Numbered from the stretch's first letter, positions 37,940 to 47,479 are shown. The stretch is 64,000 bases of DNA from Maribacter flavus (GCF_008386635.1 NZ_VUOE01000002.1:943848-1007847); one strand, 5' to 3'. A program made the numbers and translations. Notes: generated by a model from the sequence alone, not told the origin.

Positions 37940-39184
37940 ATGAAAACGACAACAAAAATCATGTATTTGTTCACCTTGGCCCTGATACTGGGCAGTTGTT
38001 CCTCCGATGGGGATAACGACCCACAATATAACCTCGATGCGCTGCAGGGAAAATGGTACAGGGTAGGTGGCAACAACCCAGATGCCAATGGTATGGAAGT
38101 CACTGTCACTAACAACCAAGGGGTGCTGACCGACCCGGCAAATACCAGCCTACAGGTGGACAACATCAAATGGAAGGACATTGAGGCCACCGGGGAAACC
38201 AATTATGAACACGGTGAGTTGGGCTCTGACCAGAATTATTACAACGGGTTCATGGAAATGGGCACGGACGATACCTTGAGGATCAGCATCAATAGCCCCG
38301 GTGCGGGCAATGTTCAAAAATGGGTCAGGACATTTATCGCTCCCATTGCTGAACTGCACGAATGTGAACCTTATGAACCAGATGCTTTTTCAATGGCAAA
38401 GGATGACATATGGGTGGAGGCCGGTGAAGAGGATGAGTTTCCCGGATTACTACCGGCATCAACGGATCCCGCAGGGGGGTATTATATCGTTACCTTGGAA
38501 TCAACAGGACCCCTCCCATCCCAACCGTGGATAGATATTTCGGTTTCTGGCGATGAGGTTCCCGTCATCAACGGAACGTCTGCTGGAACCGATACCCCCC
38601 TTACCAGAAAAGTGGCCTTTTCGGCGCATCCTGGCATTGCCTATGACGTCATGGCAAGACCTTTTTTCAATGCATCACCATCATCGGATGTTTATCCGGA
38701 ACCGTATAAAATATCATGGGAATATATGGGCATCATGGACTGCTATGAACCCAATGACAATTTTGATGAGGCCAAGTTCATCCCAAAGGATGAAGTCATT
38801 GAGGCCTATGCGAACAAGAACAATGAGGGATATGGGATTCAGGAAGACCAGGATGATTATTACAAAGTGGTCCTGTTCCAACCGGCCAGGTTGCAGGTAC
38901 AATTGTTACAAAGCCCTTCCGATGATTTTGTCGACCTTAACTTATACAGGGAAAACAGAGGGGAAATAGTGACCACGTTGACACCCATTTCAGGTATGCC
39001 TGGCGACAAAGAAGATGGGTCATTGTACATTAAGACCACCAATGCCACACTTGATGTGGGCACATACTATGTACGGGCACGTACTTTTATGAACGATGGC
39101 AAAACAGCGGACCTTAATCTTGGGGAACCTTTGCCTGACACTTGGTCCACGCCATATACCTTCACCGTGACCCCAGTTGAGTAA
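37940..39184 (+). CDS. Lipoprotein with lipocalin-like and PPC-like domains
   Basis: 414 residues. Lipoprotein signal MKTTTKIMYLFTLALILGSC (Cys20). Residues ~30-125 resemble small lipocalin-like domains (LQGKWYRVGGNN...). The C-terminal ~150 residues look like a PPC-type beta-sandwich: CYEPNDNFDEAKFI...DQDDYYKVVLFQPARLQVQLLQSP...DLNLYRENRGEIV...GTYYVRARTF. This module is common at the ends of secreted hydrolases. No catalytic motif is seen. It is divergent from the two-component pair and may be its target. Confidence 0.7.
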   Translation: MKTTTKIMYLFTLALILGSCSSDGDNDPQYNLDALQGKWYRVGGNNPDANGMEVTVTNNQGVLTDPANTSLQVDNIKWKDIEATGETNYEHGELGSDQNYYNGFMEMGTDDTLRISINSPGAGNVQKWVRTFIAPIAELHECEPYEPDAFSMAKDDIWVEAGEEDEFPGLLPASTDPAGGYYIVTLESTGPLPSQPWIDISVSGDEVPVINGTSAGTDTPLTRKVAFSAHPGIAYDVMARPFFNASPSSDVYPEPYKISWEYMGIMDCYEPNDNFDEAKFIPKDEVIEAYANKNNEGYGIQEDQDDYYKVVLFQPARLQVQLLQSPSDDFVDLNLYRENRGEIVTTLTPISGMPGDKEDGSLYIKTTNATLDVGTYYVRARTFMNDGKTADLNLGEPLPDTWSTPYTFTVTPVE

Positions 39185-39379
39185 AATGGAACGAAAGCAT
39201 CTGCATATTTGAAAACTAAGTTATAGACCCTTTGTTTTTGGTTTTGCAGATGTTTTTTTGGTTAATCTCGACATGAAATGGTCTGTTATATGGGAAGAAG
39301 CTTTCAATAATCCTAAAAATAGAATTCCACATAAAATCTTTTAGTTATATTTTTACCTATGCGCAGTCTTTTTGTTCCT

Positions 39380-39800
39380 AACGTTTTGGGCCAATCCCTT
39401 TAGGGAAAATTGAAAGTGGAAAGATGGAACAGGGTCACCGATTGGAAGGTATAGGAGCCGATATCCCTTTTCAAAAACTTTGGGAATGGCAAACACAAAG
39501 TCCTGTTCCGGTTCAAGAAAAGCTCGGGGGACAAGGACATTGTACTGTTCCAGATGAAAACGACCCTTGCCCATAATGGAAGAACCGTAGGTAGCGGCCA
39601 ACGTTACGATCGGCCCTGGCTACCGGGGGACTTGTATGTTCCCGTGGAAGCTTTTGATTTAGCCAGCTCCTTAAGAGAACGGCCAATGGCAATAAAGTAA
39701 AGCTGATGCCAGGAACCTATGAAATATGTTTGGAAATGCAACCGTCCCAAAGGGAAGCGGAACCCATAAAAACGATGTTTACTTTGAAGATACTCTGAAA
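39380..39800 (+). pseudogene. Decayed coding remnant
   Basis: Protein-like text appears in pieces and in shifting frames: KVLFRFKKSSGDKDIVLFQMKT (~39498) continuing to RPWLPGDLYVPVEAFDLASSL and a stop near 39700, then MPGTYEICLEMQPSQREAEP (~39709). No single frame covers the region and no good start exists. The GC level equals that of the flanking genes. I read it as the wreck of a secreted protein gene; the original family is not recognisable. Confidence 0.45.
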
Positions 39801-39882
39801 AGCCTACTGGATAAAGCCCATGAACAAAGTGTTTGCTTGGCCGATGGCCGTGGGCAACGGAAAAACCAAAACATCTATAGAT

Positions 39883-40581
39883 ATGAAAAAGTTATTTACA
39901 CTCCTTACCCTACTGCTAAGTGTTTTGGGCAGTGCCCAGACCTTAACGGGAAAACTTGTCAATCCATTGAAGGGGATGAAGCAGATGGATATTGAAATTT
40001 TGCCCTTGGGACTGGACAGATCCATTACCATTGGGAAACTGAAAGCCGATGGGACACTGGAATTTACTTTTCCCCCTATAGAAAGCTTCCTATCCGACAA
40101 TGAAGCACAACAAATGGTCGTCAACGAGCTTAAGTATGCCCTTTACTTCAATTGCTTGGGACAGGAGGAATCGTTATATCCTGAAATAATGGCCTTACAG
40201 ATCGAACCCATTACATTGTGGTATAAAGGAAGGTACTCAGGTGTACTTTTTCCGGTGACAAGTGAGGCCATGATTCCTTGGCTGGAAGACGAGGCCTACA
40301 ACAATCCTGAAAAGGGTACTTTCTACAAACTCATTTATGTGGCCCAGGCCACTACATTGAACATGCAATGTACGACCACGTATCAATTTTCAGGGGATGT
40401 CGTGAAGTCCACCTATGATTACCAATTGGAGTTGGAAGCCGGACTGAACTTTATTGCCTATCATATTGAAGAAATCTATGAGACCGACCCTAAGGTAACC
40501 TCTTTTAAACCCAGTAAGGTCACGGTCAAAAATATTAAAGAAGGTTTGGATGGCATCCAATGGTTTGCCAAATATTTTTAA
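39883..40581 (+). CDS. Exported hypothetical protein
   Basis: 232 residues from the ATG at 39883, chosen because the signal peptide starts there (MKKLFTLLTLLLSVLGSAQ); an in-frame ATG at 39820 adds a non-signal leader. The mature protein is strand-rich (TLTGKLVNPLKGMKQMDIEILPLG.., ITLWYKGRYSGVLFPV.., NMQCTTTYQFSG..) with two Cys. No family recognised. It follows the decayed gene and is the last gene before the second tRNA-Met fragment. Confidence 0.6.
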   Translation: MKKLFTLLTLLLSVLGSAQTLTGKLVNPLKGMKQMDIEILPLGLDRSITIGKLKADGTLEFTFPPIESFLSDNEAQQMVVNELKYALYFNCLGQEESLYPEIMALQIEPITLWYKGRYSGVLFPVTSEAMIPWLEDEAYNNPEKGTFYKLIYVAQATTLNMQCTTTYQFSGDVVKSTYDYQLELEAGLNFIAYHIEEIYETDPKVTSFKPSKVTVKNIKEGLDGIQWFAKYF

Positions 40582-41254
40582 AGATACTTCGTCAATACCC
40601 TTATGTTTAGATTTTTGACATAATTGACCTGTTTACCGAGGGCGTATCATCTAGACTAAGGTTCTAATAACATAATAAACTATTGAACGTGTATAGGTGT
40701 TTAATTAGGACAAGGTTCAGATGGGAGATAAGCTAGCAATTTTATCTTGGTTTTTATTAATATATACAAAATGAGCATATTATGAATTAAAAATTCTATA
40801 ATTAATTCTAAAAAAACTTTATCTGAGCGTACCTTGCTCTTTGTTTAAATGAATCTTCTGGCACTGTATCGTCTTTTCACGTGTCGACTCTAAGGAAATT
40901 TAAAGGTTATGTGATAAGGCATGTTCCTTATTCTCAGGACAAGGACAACATTACCAGGTTCGACAAAAATTAGGATAGTGTTCTATTTTAAAATCAACGA
41001 TTATAGCTAGACAAAAATCTCCATACTATTTCATAATGAAATTATTGAAAACGTTTGCAGCATAGAAGCTACCTAAAAAGCTTTACTTTTCGAAAAGTGG
41101 AAAAAATAATTAAAAAATAGACCGATTACTTTCAGTAACTTTAAAAAGTAAACCGCATACGCTACCGTATACGGTTTATCTTAGAAGTTTAAAGAATTGA
41201 TTTACTAACTACTTGTTTTTCAATAGGTTGAAAAATAAAAATAAAGGGTTAAAG
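40582..41254. other. Non-coding region before the second tRNA fragment
   Basis: About 670 AT-rich bases without a supported ORF. It holds ACTTTTCGAAAAGT near 41085 and, at 41150-41177, a 12+12 inverted repeat AAACCGCATACG / CGTATACGGTTT (one mismatch, loop CTAC). The repeat precedes the tRNA fragment by ~80 bases and may be a terminator or part of an integration site. Confidence 0.5.
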
Positions 41255-41298
41255 TTCATAATACGGAGGCCGAGGGTTCAAGTCCCTCTCTCGCTACA
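41255..41298 (+). repeat. 3' half of a tRNA-Met gene (attachment-site copy 2)
   Basis: 44 nt equal to the copy at 34386-34429 except for two bases next to the anticodon loop (AATACGG against AACCCGG). Same CAT anticodon, T-arm and acceptor strand. The 5' half is again missing. The pair bounds a 6.9-kb segment, as left by successive integrations at a tRNA gene. Confidence 0.75.
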
Positions 41299-41319
41299 AG
41301 GTGAAAACCTTTATAAATC

Positions 41320-41350
41320 AACGGTTTGTGTGCTCACAAACCGTTTTTTT
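41320..41350 (+). terminator. Rho-independent terminator after the second tRNA fragment
   Basis: AACGGTTTGTG (41320-41330) pairs perfectly with CACAAACCGTT (41335-41345), loop TGCT, followed by a T-run. Positioned 21 bases after the tRNA 3' end. Confidence 0.8.
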
Positions 41351-41706
41351 ATGTCCATGATTTCCCTACTTTTACAAAAGGAATACGAAAAGGCAAACGT
41401 TTTTCACGTAAGTCTCTTTTTCTGAGTCAAAATCTATCCTGCAGAACTGTTTTTTCAAGTGGTTCTGTTTGTCCAAAAGTGCATAACGGAAGGCATTGGT
41501 TAAAAGATGGTATGCTTATTTTTCTTCCAAAAATGCAAATACAGCTTTATCCCTAGGTTACAGATAACCCAAATACCAACCAATTGAACAATGATGACCC
41601 AAAAAATATTTTTTCCCTATTTTTATGCTTCCCCCATTATTATTATTATTCCAATCCAGCTTGTTTACACTGGAACTACGAAGACCTAATCAATTAAAAA
41701 GAGGAT
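41351..41706. other. Intergenic region before the serine hydrolase gene
   Basis: About 350 bases with no supported gene; short ORFs here lack family features. It should hold the promoter of the hydrolase. Confidence 0.45.
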
Positions 41707-42894
41707 ATGAAGAATCTTGTCTTAGTAGGGTGTTTAATTTTATTAGTAAGCTGTAGTAAAACTTCAGAAACCAAGGACACCCCTACTACCCAAATAGAAA
41801 ACCCCGATACCACCACGGATACCGTTACCGAGGAACCTGAGGGAGAACCAGTAACTGAAGAAGAAACGGAAGGGGAAGAACCCATCAGTTTTGAAAATTT
41901 TGAAGCCCAAATCACTTCCTTCATGGAAACCTATCAAGTGCCAGGGCTCCAGGTCGCCATCACCAAGGACGAACAACTGGTGTACGTAAAGTCCTTTGGG
42001 TATGCGGATGTGGAGAATCAAATTCCCGTTACAGACAATTCCCTGTTCAGGATTGCGAGTATTTCAAAACCCATCACCTTTATCAGCATGCTAAAACTCA
42101 GTGAGGATGGGCAAGTATCCTTGGGCAGCAAGGTATTTGGGGAAGATGGCGTATTGGGTACGGAATACGGGACACTCCCCTACTCCCCGGGCATACTGGA
42201 TATTTCAGTAAACGACCTCATTGAGCATAGGTCCGGTTGGACCAACGACCCGTACGACATTATGTTCGACGACCCCAGCCTATCCCACCAGGAACTTTTT
42301 TCTGAAATGATCGATAACCGAAGGATCGACGAGACACCAAACTACTACTACCTAAATTTTGGATACTGTGTTTTGGGTAGGGTTATTGAAAAAATGAGCA
42401 ATGAAACCTATGAAGCCTATGTTCAGGAGAACATTCTTGCCCCCATGGGCATTACGGAAATGAAAATTGGCGGCAACACGTTGGAGGAAAGAATTGAAAA
42501 TGAAGTGGTGTATTATCCAAGTACGGAGGGTTCCTTTAGTCCCTATGATATGAACGTGACCCGAATGGATGCCCATGGGGGTTGGATTGCATCGGCCAAG
42601 GATTTGGCAAGGTTTATTGTCCACATTGACCGTAGATCCAATGTTCCGGATATTCTACCAACTAACAGATTAAATCGGCCTTATTTTAATTACTTCAATT
42701 GGGTCCATACAGGATCACTTCCTGGAACTTCCTCTGTTCTGAGCAGACATAACGATACTTTTAACTACAGCGTAATAATGAACAAACGGAGCTCCAATTA
42801 TGAAACGATATTGAACGCAGTTCAATCCGTCATCAATAATGAAATCGATACCAGAACAACATGGCCCAATGTGGACTTGTTTACCGAAGATTGA
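41707..42894 (+). CDS. Beta-lactamase-family serine hydrolase, lipoprotein
   Basis: 395 residues. Lipoprotein signal (MKNLVLVGCLILLVSC, Cys16), a Thr/Glu-rich tether (~17-60), then a class C-like serine hydrolase domain. SISK gives the catalytic Ser118-x-x-Lys121; YLNFGYCVLGRVIE provides the Tyr-x-Asn region. The last motif (HTGSLPG) corresponds to the KTG box with His in place of Lys, as in many esterase-like members. Acts at the cell envelope on an unknown ester, amide or D-peptide. Confidence 0.85.
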   Translation: MKNLVLVGCLILLVSCSKTSETKDTPTTQIENPDTTTDTVTEEPEGEPVTEEETEGEEPISFENFEAQITSFMETYQVPGLQVAITKDEQLVYVKSFGYADVENQIPVTDNSLFRIASISKPITFISMLKLSEDGQVSLGSKVFGEDGVLGTEYGTLPYSPGILDISVNDLIEHRSGWTNDPYDIMFDDPSLSHQELFSEMIDNRRIDETPNYYYLNFGYCVLGRVIEKMSNETYEAYVQENILAPMGITEMKIGGNTLEERIENEVVYYPSTEGSFSPYDMNVTRMDAHGGWIASAKDLARFIVHIDRRSNVPDILPTNRLNRPYFNYFNWVHTGSLPGTSSVLSRHNDTFNYSVIMNKRSSNYETILNAVQSVINNEIDTRTTWPNVDLFTED

Positions 42895-43014
42895 CGAAAA
42901 GGCAATTTACGGAAGTACCTCGCATCGGCCTTTCAAAATAGTAGTTATTCATGCCGATAACATCGGTAAATAAAATAAATAATGACATTCTATAGGAGTT
43001 ACTGAACGATACTG

Positions 43015-44004
43015 ATGAAATACTTCTCCGTCAACCTTTATAAAAAAATACTTAACTGCGCCATTGGAGAAGGTTTGACAGAGGCCGATATGGAAGATTT
43101 ACCCATTTCCATTGAGGATGTCGATGATTTAAAATTTGTATCCGCTGATGAACATTTAAGGGCTCATGAGATACTTGATAAAAAACTAAGGCCAGGTTTT
43201 GCCATAAGGGTTGGGGCGCAAATGAAAATGGATGATTATGGTGTCTTAGGATTATCATGGAGAACCTGTTCAAAGGTGAGCGAGATTTTTGATCGAAGCG
43301 AGCGATATTTTAAGTTACTCTCCAATACCTATAATTGGGAAGTCCAGAATGGCGTGGAGATTTCCCATATAATTCTCAATAGGGATGCAACAAGAAGAGG
43401 TATGCAACTGTCCTCCGAAGCTAGTTTAGCGGCTACAGTAGTCGTGACACAGGCGATGTCCGAAAAAGTGTTGTCGCCCATAGAAGTATGCTTTAAACAT
43501 GACCCTCCCAAAGATTTGAGTAGCTTCAATGAAGCATTTAAGTGTAAAATACACTTTAACCAACCCAAATACTCAATTAGCTATAGAACGGCTGATCTAA
43601 ATCTAAGAACCGCCAAGGCGGACGCCAGTATTAATGCATATCTGTTAAAACAAGTTGATGAGGAGACTAAAGGTATCAAGATTTCGGGCAATAAGTTTGT
43701 AAGGGATGTTGAAGCACTTATTAAAGATGCACTCCCAACTGGTATCCCAAGCATTCATCACATCAGTGATCTTACGGCCATGAGCAACAGGACCCTTACC
43801 AGAAGACTATCCGAAGCAGGTGTTACCTATCGTGATTTGGTGAAAAAAACCCAGGAACATCTCGCAAAGGAAATGTTACGCGATAATGCCTATAACATTG
43901 GAGAAATTGCATTTTTAACAGGTTTCTCAGAGCAGAGTGCATTTAATCGGGCATTTAAGAAATGGACTGACCTTACTCCTACAGAGTTCCGCAAAAATAG
44001 CTAA
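43015..44004 (+). CDS. AraC-family transcriptional regulator (Arabinose_bd type)
   Basis: 329 residues. N-terminal ~190 residues fit the OruR/ArgR-like ligand domain (FAIRVGAQMKMDDYGVLGLSWRTCSKVSEIFDRSERYFKLLSNTYNWEV). C-terminal ~90 residues are two helix-turn-helix units: HISDLTAMSNRTLTRRLSEAGVTYRDLV and NIGEIAFLTGFSEQSAFNRAFKKWTDLTPTEFR. The following genes from 44111 to 46310 run the same way after a ~105-base gap and are likely targets. Confidence 0.9.
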   Translation: MKYFSVNLYKKILNCAIGEGLTEADMEDLPISIEDVDDLKFVSADEHLRAHEILDKKLRPGFAIRVGAQMKMDDYGVLGLSWRTCSKVSEIFDRSERYFKLLSNTYNWEVQNGVEISHIILNRDATRRGMQLSSEASLAATVVVTQAMSEKVLSPIEVCFKHDPPKDLSSFNEAFKCKIHFNQPKYSISYRTADLNLRTAKADASINAYLLKQVDEETKGIKISGNKFVRDVEALIKDALPTGIPSIHHISDLTAMSNRTLTRRLSEAGVTYRDLVKKTQEHLAKEMLRDNAYNIGEIAFLTGFSEQSAFNRAFKKWTDLTPTEFRKNS

Positions 44005-44110
44005 CATTCCCCTTTTGGCGTAAACTGTCAAATTGTTGTCTTGAAGTGTCAAAAAAAACTTTTGAACGCTACGCACCTTTGTATCATCAAATTAACTACC
44101 TGATACATTG

Positions 44111-44473
44111 ATGACAACACTCGTAAAACATGCAATCATAACTTTTCTGACGCTCCTGGTCGGTTCAAACCATAAAGGCGCACTCATCGGTGTAAACGAA
44201 AATCCCATGGTTGTAGCTGTTCCAAAAGACCCAAAAAAAGCGGCTTTTCAAATATTGGAGAACAAATGTAATGTGTGCCACAACGTACGAAACAAAAGAC
44301 GTGTGTTCACACCCGAAAACATGAATACTTGGGCCAATGACATTTATACGCAAGTTTATATAAAAAAAAGAATGCCCAAGGGTAAGAAAATAAAACTCAC
44401 CTCCACCGAGTATCAAGATTTATTAACCTGGATATCATCTCCTAAAACAAATCAAAATGGAAGTAAACTTTAA
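44111..44473 (+). CDS. Exported cytochrome c-like haem protein
   Basis: 120 residues. I use the ATG at 44111, the second codon after an upstream TTG. Signal-like N-terminus (HAIITFLTLLVGSN). One CxxCH haem-binding motif (CNVCH). The C-terminal part (MPKGKKIKLTSTEYQDLLTWISS) holds a Met that can serve as distal ligand. It fits small periplasmic c-type cytochromes that shuttle electrons. The end overlaps the next gene by 17 bases. Confidence 0.75.
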   Translation: MTTLVKHAIITFLTLLVGSNHKGALIGVNENPMVVAVPKDPKKAAFQILENKCNVCHNVRNKRRVFTPENMNTWANDIYTQVYIKKRMPKGKKIKLTSTEYQDLLTWISSPKTNQNGSKL

Positions 44474-44951
44474 AATCATCGTATGGATGCTGGGCATCTT
44501 ATTTACCGGATTAACGGCGGGTCTATGTTTCACCTGGTCCAATGCCATAACACCGGGTATTGGCAGATTGGATGACTACGGCTTCTTACAATCGTTCCAA
44601 GCCATGAACCGAGCCATTATCAACCGTAGTTTTCTAATCGTCTTTTTTGGCCCGGTGATTCTTTTGATCCTCAATGCGTTCTTGCACCGTAACGCTCATC
44701 CGGGAACATTTTGGTCTTTTATTTTAGCGGCCATGCTGTTCTTCGTTGGAATAGGTCTTGTCACGGTTTTCAAAAATGTGCCACTAAATGAACTCTTGGA
44801 TACAACCGTCCTGGAAAAAGCAACCCAACTGGAGTTGGCAGATTTACGAAAAACCTTCGAAGGGCCTTGGAACAAGTGGCATGCGGTCAGGACAGTTTGT
44901 TCTACGCTCTCTTTCATCTTATTGCTTACAGGAATTATAGTCAATAAATAA
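44457..44951 (+). CDS. DUF1772 (anthrone oxygenase-like) membrane protein
   Basis: 164 residues with four membrane segments. The pattern (LFTGLTAGLCFTWSNAITPGIGRLDDYGFLQSFQAMNRAIINRSFLIVFFGP, later VPLNELLD and FEGPWNKWHAVRTVCS) is that of the DUF1772 family. It is translationally coupled to the cytochrome gene. Function unknown; related proteins are linked to small-molecule oxidation. Confidence 0.85.
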   Translation: MEVNFKIIVWMLGILFTGLTAGLCFTWSNAITPGIGRLDDYGFLQSFQAMNRAIINRSFLIVFFGPVILLILNAFLHRNAHPGTFWSFILAAMLFFVGIGLVTVFKNVPLNELLDTTVLEKATQLELADLRKTFEGPWNKWHAVRTVCSTLSFILLLTGIIVNK

Positions 44952-44991
44952 ATATCATATCAAAAAATCATCAATCAAAAAACGAACAATC

Positions 44992-45396
44992 ATGAAACTA
45001 ATTAGAACTATTGGCTTTGGAGTATTGATTTGGATAATTGGAGTGAATTTATATGCGCTATCCTTTTATCTCCCCATTCTGGAGGATACAGAAAAACAGG
45101 CCAACATTTGGCTATCCATAATCATTATACCCGTGGTTTGGTTTTGTTCCAAACTATATTTCAAAAAGAACGCCACCATTCAGGGTCTATGGGCAGGGCT
45201 CATTTTCTTTGGTGTTTCGGCAATTCTGGATGCGCTTATCACAGTGCCGTTTACCGTATTGCCCTATGGCGGTACCTATGCTGATTTCTTTATCGACTTC
45301 GGCTTTTGGTTCATTGGCCTGGAGTTTATAGCGACCACCTATGTTTACTGGCATACCAACGTTCGTAGCAAAAGAACCATCGGAAATTATCAATAA
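44992..45396 (+). CDS. Small membrane protein, DUF5367-like
   Basis: 134 residues with four hydrophobic segments (GFGVLIWIIGVNLYALSFYL, IWLSIIIIPVVWFCSKLYF, LWAGLIFFGVSAILDALITVPF, FFIDFGFWFIGLEFIATTYVYW). Layout and motifs resemble DUF5367-type membrane proteins; assigned by pattern. Same strand, 40 bases after the DUF1772 gene. Confidence 0.6.
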   Translation: MKLIRTIGFGVLIWIIGVNLYALSFYLPILEDTEKQANIWLSIIIIPVVWFCSKLYFKKNATIQGLWAGLIFFGVSAILDALITVPFTVLPYGGTYADFFIDFGFWFIGLEFIATTYVYWHTNVRSKRTIGNYQ

Positions 45397-45458
45397 AGAC
45401 TACAGAAAATTTCAATTAAGTAAAACTCAATAAATATCAATTTTTAAAACAAACACAG

Positions 45459-46310
45459 ATGAAAACAGAGAACATTTTAGTAATTGGGGGGTCAGGAAAA
45501 ACGGGTCGTCGCGTAGCGGAAAATTTAATGCAAGTTGGGCATAATGTCAGGATTGTCGGAAGAAAAACAACCCCGGCCTTTGATTGGGAAAATCCTGAGA
45601 CCTACGATGATGCCCTAAAGGACATGGACAGGGCGTATATCGTTTACTATCCCGATCTTGCCGTTCCAGGATCAAGAGATGCAATAACAGCACTTACTGA
45701 AAAAGCTTTAGAAGCTGGATTGGAAAAAGTGGTCCTACTCTCGGGTAAAGGAGAGTCCGAAGCGGAAGCTTGTGAAGAAATCGTTGCTAACTCTGGGCTG
45801 AACTATACACTTGTGAGGGCATCCTGGTTTAACCAAAATTTCAGTGAAGGAGCCTTTCTAGATTTTATTTTGAACGGGACCGTTGCCTTGCCCATGCCAG
45901 AGGCGCGGATTCCATTTGTAGATGTCAACGATATAGCAGATGTGGTTACAAAAGTGTTGTTAGATGATTCCTATAATGGGCGGACCATAACCGTTACCGG
46001 ACCCCAAAAAAGAACCTTTAAGGAGGTCGTTGCCATCATGGCGGAGGCATCCAAAAAACAGATTCAATTTGTGCCCATATCTATCGAGGAATTTAAGGAT
46101 GGTATGCGAAAGGCCGGTTTACCCGATTCCTATGTTTGGCTTTTTGGGTATTTGTTCAAAGAAGTTTTAGGAAATCCGGAAAACCAGGAAGTTTCCGATG
46201 ATGTTGCGAAAGTACTCGGTAGACCTGCCATAGATTTTGAAACCTTTGCTTTTAAAACTGCAGGAACCGGAGTTTGGAATCAAAAAACCAAGGAAGTATC
46301 CTCTATATAG
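45459..46310 (+). CDS. NmrA-like NAD(P)-binding oxidoreductase or regulator
   Basis: 283 residues. Rossmann fold with ILVIGGSGKTGRRVAENLMQVGHNVRIVGR at the N-terminus (GxSGxTG nucleotide motif). VVLLSGKGESEAEACEEIVANSGLNYTLVRASWFNQNFS follows, then IPFVDVNDIADVV, a typical NmrA/atypical SDR sequence. The Tyr-x-x-x-Lys catalytic pair of classical SDRs is not seen. Probably a redox-sensing or quinone-reductase-like protein. Ends the unit that follows the AraC regulator; a strong terminator comes next. Confidence 0.85.
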   Translation: MKTENILVIGGSGKTGRRVAENLMQVGHNVRIVGRKTTPAFDWENPETYDDALKDMDRAYIVYYPDLAVPGSRDAITALTEKALEAGLEKVVLLSGKGESEAEACEEIVANSGLNYTLVRASWFNQNFSEGAFLDFILNGTVALPMPEARIPFVDVNDIADVVTKVLLDDSYNGRTITVTGPQKRTFKEVVAIMAEASKKQIQFVPISIEEFKDGMRKAGLPDSYVWLFGYLFKEVLGNPENQEVSDDVAKVLGRPAIDFETFAFKTAGTGVWNQKTKEVSSI

Positions 46311-46339
46311 AAACATAGTTATCCATTAATCATAAATTA

Positions 46340-46370
46340 AAAACGACCTTGTGTCACAAGGTCGTTTTGA
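46340..46370. terminator. Strong rho-independent terminator
   Basis: AAACGACCTTGTG (46341-46353) pairs perfectly with CACAAGGTCGTTT (46355-46367) and is flanked by A and T runs, so it works in both directions. It separates the NmrA-like operon from the next unit. Confidence 0.85.
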
Positions 46371-46567
46371 TTTTAACTGGCTTTAGAAATATAGGAGTTA
46401 TTGTACCGATAGAGGGCTAAAATTTTAACTAAAGAACGACTAACTCTTCTTTTGTACGAAACTGGGAAAATCATCCATTCATTGGCGAAAATCGTCCATT
46501 TTAAACAATACCCATCTTCCCAAACTTTGCAATGTCAATAATGACATACAATTTTAATTATAATCAC

Positions 46568-47113
46568 ATGGAAAATGTAACTGCAACGGAATTTAAGGTT
46601 CCAACACGGGAAGATGTAGCTCCCATCAATCAAGAGATTTTTGACAATCTAAACAAAGCCCTGGGCTTTGTGCCAAATCTATATGCTACCATAGCCTATT
46701 CGGAAAATGGTCTAAAACGATTTTTGGACTACCAGAACGCAAAAACATCCTTGAGCAACAAAGAAAAAGAAGCCGTAAACCTGGTTGTAAGTCAGGTCAA
46801 CGAATGTGTTTACTGCCAAAGTGCACATACCGTGTTGGGCAAGATGAACGGTTTTAACGATGCTCAATTATTGGACATCAGAAAGGGAAAAAGCGACAAT
46901 CCCAAATTGGATGCCCTAGTGAAATTAGCCGCTGATATTACCTTGAACCGCGGTAAGGCAAATAACGAAACCGTTGAATACTTTTTTGCCCAAGGATACA
47001 CCAAGGAAAATCTTGTAGACATCATTTTACAGATAAGCGATAAAACGGCCATGAACTATTTGCACAATCTAACCAAGGTGCCCGTAGATTTCCCCTTGGC
47101 CGAAACATTATAA
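46568..47113 (+). CDS. AhpD-like / carboxymuconolactone decarboxylase family protein
   Basis: 181 residues from the ATG at 46568 (an in-frame ATG at 46532 adds 12 residues). The core motif ECVYCQSAHTVLGKMNGF provides the CxxC and nearby His of AhpD-type peroxidase/thiol proteins. The all-helical context (SNKEKEAVNLVVSQVNE...) fits. Probably a peroxidase-related thiol-disulfide protein in the cytoplasm. It heads a run of small genes that ends with an AraC regulator. Confidence 0.88.
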   Translation: MENVTATEFKVPTREDVAPINQEIFDNLNKALGFVPNLYATIAYSENGLKRFLDYQNAKTSLSNKEKEAVNLVVSQVNECVYCQSAHTVLGKMNGFNDAQLLDIRKGKSDNPKLDALVKLAADITLNRGKANNETVEYFFAQGYTKENLVDIILQISDKTAMNYLHNLTKVPVDFPLAETL

Positions 47114-47174
47114 ATCATTTGGGAAGTACGCATTCACCTGGTGTACTTCCCATTACATTTCCAAAATCATTAAA

Positions 47175-47447
47175 ATGAAAGCGTTAAAAAGTATACGAGA
47201 ATTTTTTAGTAAAAATCCTGCCTTTCCCAAAAGTATAACTCCGGAATTTGTATGTCCAAATTGCTGGGGAAGACAGGAATATGGGGGCGAATTTTTCATG
47301 GCCCAAAAAACGGACCATCCCACAGTTATGGAACGAAGAAAAGGATGGGTTAAATCCTACGCAGAGCAAAATTTAAAAGGAATGTATCCTAAATACAACA
47401 TTACAAAGGAAATATGCAATGTATGCTTTCAAAGCCATGCCAATTAA
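47175..47447 (+). CDS. Small zinc-ribbon-like protein
   Basis: 90 residues. Two Cys pairs, CPNCWG and CNVCFQSH, separated by ~55 residues, could bind one zinc. The middle part is basic (TVMERRKGWVKSYAEQNLKGMYPKYN). No signal or membrane segment. Lies 61 bases after the AhpD-like gene on the same strand. No named family that I can support. Confidence 0.65.
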   Translation: MKALKSIREFFSKNPAFPKSITPEFVCPNCWGRQEYGGEFFMAQKTDHPTVMERRKGWVKSYAEQNLKGMYPKYNITKEICNVCFQSHAN

Positions 47448-47479
47448 ATAATATTTTTTTAACAAAACACTAAAGAAAA

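Noticed and set aside
41213..41556. Short plus-strand frames over the tRNA fragment and terminator
   Set aside because: They run through a tRNA remnant and a terminator and have no protein-like features.
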